Below, piece after piece: positions 5,939 through 7,702 of a stretch of 7,702 nucleotides of DNA. The stretch comes from JBBRUG01 sp038247995 (GTDB lineage: Bacteria > Chloroflexota > Chloroflexia > Chloroflexales > Chloroflexaceae), in NCBI GenBank assembly GCA_038247995.1, contig JBBRUG010000294.1, positions 1 through 7,702 of the forward strand, given 5' to 3'. The position numbers and the translations under genes are program-made. Position 1 is the first letter of the stretch. Each line of letters opens with the position of its first letter. The notes under the pieces are model-generated. The model was not told the DNA's origin. It saw only the letters and a program-made list of their open reading frames with translations, and did no database searches.

Positions 5939-5996
5939 ACCTGACATGCCCCACTACGCGACCTGTCAGGACAGAATCAGCAGTGGAATGTATTTT
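5939..5996 (+). promoter_or_regulatory. candidate regulated promoter of the HD-GYP gene
   Basis: ACCTGACA (5939-5946) and ACCTGTCA (5961-5968) are near-identical direct repeats 22 bp apart, about two helical turns. At the same time CCTGACA (5940-5946) and TGTCAGG (5964-5970) form an inverted pair. The second site overlaps AGGACA (5968-5973), which with a 17-bp spacer and TATTTT (5991-5996) gives a reasonable sigma-70 promoter about 50 bp before the HD-GYP start. The second site is the reverse complement of the 10-mer found before the MocR gene. A simple hairpin at the MocR transcript end is an alternative reading, but there is no T-run. Confidence 0.4.
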
Positions 5997-6049
5997 CGGC
6001 GCTCCTTGCGGTCTCTTATTAGTGTCACGATCAGCAAGGAGAAGCAGTC

Positions 6050-6700
6050 ATGCGCCGATCAACCGAAATCTTACTCATGCCGATGATGCGGCTGATGCTG
6101 ACCGCACTTGGTCTTCATGAGCGGGCGACGTTACTCCACAGCCTCCGCGTTGCGGCAATTGTCGCAGCCGTGGCGCCACGCATTGGGTTGGGCGGTGTAC
6201 ATCTGGAAGCGGCAGTGCTCGGGGCGCTGTTCCACGATATTGGGAAACTGCACGTTCCCCGTGACGTATTGGTCAAGCCCGACCTATTGAATGCGGGGGA
6301 GTGGGCAACAATCGTAGCCCATCCACATGAAGGGGCAACCATGCTGGAGCGCATCGGTTTTGGCAAGCCAATTGCGAATGTTGCGTGCTACCACCACGAG
6401 CGCTGGGATGGTAGCGGGTATCCACTCGGGCTTAGCGGCACGCTGATCCCGGCGGCGGCGCGGCTCGTGGCGGTGGTTGATGCGTATGATGTGATGACGA
6501 CGGGGCGACCATACGCCAGGGTGCGCAGCACCTCGATGGCGATCACCGAGTTGCGGGCGGGCGCCGGCAGCCAGTGGGCGCCGGTGACGGTGCAAGCTGT
6601 TGCCGCCTGGGCAGTTGGCGTGCGCGCCCCGGTGGCCCCGCTGCACCTGGATCAACTGCCGTTGGAGAGCGTGGGCCGGCGGGTTTCAGCGGCGAGTTGA
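6050..6700 (+). CDS. stand-alone HD-GYP domain protein (putative cyclic-di-GMP phosphodiesterase)
   Basis: A 216-residue protein that is almost entirely an HD-GYP domain, the class of metal-dependent phosphohydrolases that often degrade cyclic-di-GMP. The conserved elements appear in order: HSLRVA (H30), LFHDIGKLHVP (H62, D63, K66), VKPDLL, HPHEG (H91), YHHERWDGSGYP (H115, H116, then GYP at 123-125) and VVDAYDVMTTGRPY (D144, D147). All expected metal ligands seem present, so an active enzyme is likely. There is no receiver, PAS, GAF or membrane segment, unlike most HD-GYP proteins, so control may be at the level of expression. The C-terminal tail after about residue 172 (QWAPVTVQAVAAW) lacks the usual FDP. 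ATG 6050 has AAGGAG (6036-6041) eight bases upstream. Its last 49 bp overlap the end of cofD on the other strand. The upstream region carries repeat sites shared with the MocR gene leader. Confidence 0.9.
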   Translation: MRRSTEILLMPMMRLMLTALGLHERATLLHSLRVAAIVAAVAPRIGLGGVHLEAAVLGALFHDIGKLHVPRDVLVKPDLLNAGEWATIVAHPHEGATMLERIGFGKPIANVACYHHERWDGSGYPLGLSGTLIPAAARLVAVVDAYDVMTTGRPYARVRSTSMAITELRAGAGSQWAPVTVQAVAAWAVGVRAPVAPLHLDQLPLESVGRRVSAAS

Positions 6701-7608
6701 AGCACGCTACGGGCGAGATCAGCCTTAACCGCCGGATCGCGCATAATCGTATCGGTGACGGCAACGCGCACCCCCAGCGCAGCGATTGAGTCGGCCAGCG
6801 CGGCATCAACCTGGTCGATTACCATGCCGTCGATCAGGCCGGCATAGGCGTGGGCGACGCCGAGGGCGCTGATCTCCAGACCCATGGCCTGCATGAGCGG
6901 CACTGCCGGGCCTTTGATCGGTGCGCCGCCGACGATCGGGCTGACGGTGACGATCGGCGCGGTAGTGGCCTCCAACGCATTACGGACGCCTGGAATGGCC
7001 AGAATTGGGCCGACGCTGACCACTGGATTGCTCGGCGCGATCAGAATCGCCTCGGCTGTAGCGATTGCTTCCAGCAGACCGGGCGCCGGGCGCGCCTGCT
7101 CCACCCCCACGAAGCGCACGCCCCGCACGGCATCTTGGGCGCGGCGCTGCACCAGATACTCCTCGAAGTGCAATTCGCCGACATCGGTGAGAATATGGGT
7201 CGGCACCGGGTCATCGCTCATGGGCATGATCCGCACGGCCACGCCGAAGGCGCGCCGGAAGCTATCGGCAACCGCGCTAAGCGGATGGCCCTCGCGCAAC
7301 AGCGCGGTACGGCGAATATGCAGCGCCAGATCGCGGTCGCCCAGCTTAAACCAGGTTGGGCCGCCGAGCTTGCCAAGCCACTCCATACAGGCGTCGGTGT
7401 CGCCTTTAATGCCCCAGCCCTGTTCGCGGTCGATCAGGTCGGCCAGCGTACAGGTGACAATATCGAGGTCGGGCGCGATCTGGAGGCCATGGAGCGTAAA
7501 ATCGTCGCCGGTATTCACGACAGCGGTGATCGTTTCGGGGGGGACAATCTGAACCAGGCCTTCAAGAAAACGGGCGGCGCCAACACCACCGGCAAGCACG
7601 AGGATCAT
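6652..7608 (-). CDS. cofD: 2-phospho-L-lactate transferase / FbiA-type F420 biosynthesis enzyme
   Basis: A 318-residue cytosolic enzyme of coenzyme F420 synthesis. It transfers a phospholactyl or phosphoenolpyruvyl group from its guanosine-diphosphate-activated form to the deazaflavin Fo, giving F420-0 or dehydro-F420-0 and GMP. In bacteria the PEP-derived donor has been shown for the mycobacterial homologue FbiA. Signature motifs are all present: MILVLAGGVGAARFLEGL (1-18), NTGDD (32-36), PDLDIVTCTLA (46-56), WFKLGDRDLALHIRRT (86-101), MSDDPVPT (130-137), PSNPVVSVGPIL (192-203) and SPIVGGAPIKGPA (223-235). The length is normal for the family. ATG 7608 is chosen because the family N-terminus begins exactly there and AAGGAG lies five bases upstream (7619 to 7614). 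The frame stays open upstream only because it runs into the 8-bp repeat array. No other F420 gene (cofC/fbiD, cofE/fbiB, fbiC) is in the window. The stop lies inside the HD-GYP gene. Confidence 0.95.
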   Translation of the reverse strand: MILVLAGGVGAARFLEGLVQIVPPETITAVVNTGDDFTLHGLQIAPDLDIVTCTLADLIDREQGWGIKGDTDACMEWLGKLGGPTWFKLGDRDLALHIRRTALLREGHPLSAVADSFRRAFGVAVRIMPMSDDPVPTHILTDVGELHFEEYLVQRRAQDAVRGVRFVGVEQARPAPGLLEAIATAEAILIAPSNPVVSVGPILAIPGVRNALEATTAPIVTVSPIVGGAPIKGPAVPLMQAMGLEISALGVAHAYAGLIDGMVIDQVDAALADSIAALGVRVAVTDTIMRDPAVKADLARSVLQLAAETRRPTLSNGS

Positions 7609-7622
7609 GACAACTCCTTGAG

Positions 7623-7702
7623 AACAACGGAACCACGGAACCACGGAACCACGGAACCACGGAACCACGGAACCACGGAACCACGGAACCACGGAACCAC
7701 GG
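7623..7702. repeat. 8-bp tandem repeat array, AACCACGG x about 10, running off the window
   Basis: One variant unit AACAACGG (7623-7630) is followed by nine perfect AACCACGG units to 7702, the last base of the window, so the full length is unknown. The array begins three bases beyond the cofD Shine-Dalgarno sequence (7614-7619) and so occupies the position of the cofD leader or promoter. Because 8 is not a multiple of 3, every frame cycles through a 24-base, 8-residue repeat and stays open on both strands, which produces false coding extensions (V-V-P-W-F-R-G-S on the cofD strand). Confidence 0.95.

Noticed and set aside
6884..7552. 222-residue plus-strand open frame
   Set aside because: It lies antisense to cofD, which carries all its family motifs. 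The composition is Ser/Arg/Thr-rich, as expected of a shadow frame.
7609..7692. N-terminal extension of CofD made of V-V-P-W-F-R-G-S repeats
   Set aside because: The extension is translated tandem 8-mer DNA, which is open in every frame. The family N-terminus begins at ATG 7608 with a good Shine-Dalgarno sequence just upstream.
7623..7702. CRISPR array
   Set aside because: The 8-bp units are contiguous with no spacers, and there are no cas genes nearby.

Overview
The window is GC-rich, gene-dense bacterial DNA with six intact protein-coding genes and one apparently broken gene. The gene set fits a filamentous or phototrophic member of the Chloroflexota: a cofD gene for coenzyme F420, a membrane-anchored coiled-coil/helix-hairpin-helix protein paired with an Ig-repeat/SH3b surface protein, a stand-alone HD-GYP protein, and 8-bp intergenic repeats. 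This assignment is inferred from gene content and style, not from a marker gene. There is no rRNA, tRNA, CRISPR array, transposase or phage gene.

Left part (1-1039): a gene-free 234-bp stretch holds a REP-like palindrome with a G-quadruplex-type tail, a diverged second copy of that G-rich block, and a short 8-bp repeat tract. It is followed by a minus-strand histidine phosphatase (235-876). A short divergent promoter region (877-1039) separates that gene from the next block.

Middle-left (1040-3675): a plus-strand pair. The first gene encodes an N-terminal membrane anchor, a coiled coil of three 24-residue repeats and two tandem helix-hairpin-helix (HhH) domains. It is interrupted by an in-frame TAG exactly where the second HhH copy has CAG (Gln). 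Its end overlaps by one base the start of a 523-residue membrane-anchored protein with four Ig-like repeats and a C-terminal SH3b domain. The pair looks like a co-translated cell-envelope module. A perfect 13-bp hairpin closes the block.

Middle (3719-5935): a divergent pair made of a pyridoxamine-5'-phosphate-oxidase-family flavin-binding protein (minus) and a MocR-type regulator (GntR winged helix fused to a PLP-binding aminotransferase fold, plus). The intergenic DNA contains a large dyad whose two arms carry the likely -10 boxes of both genes. A 10-mer, CCTGACAGGT, sits just before the MocR gene and recurs in reverse orientation just after it, overlapping the probable -35 box of the next gene. 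This suggests a small local regulon of flavoprotein, regulator and HD-GYP protein.

Right part (6050-7702): a stand-alone HD-GYP phosphodiesterase-type protein converges on, and overlaps by 49 bp, a minus-strand cofD (F420 biosynthesis). The cofD Shine-Dalgarno sequence abuts a tandem array of the 8-mer AACCACGG that runs to the window edge. A short, reverse-oriented relative of that array lies at the other end of the window.
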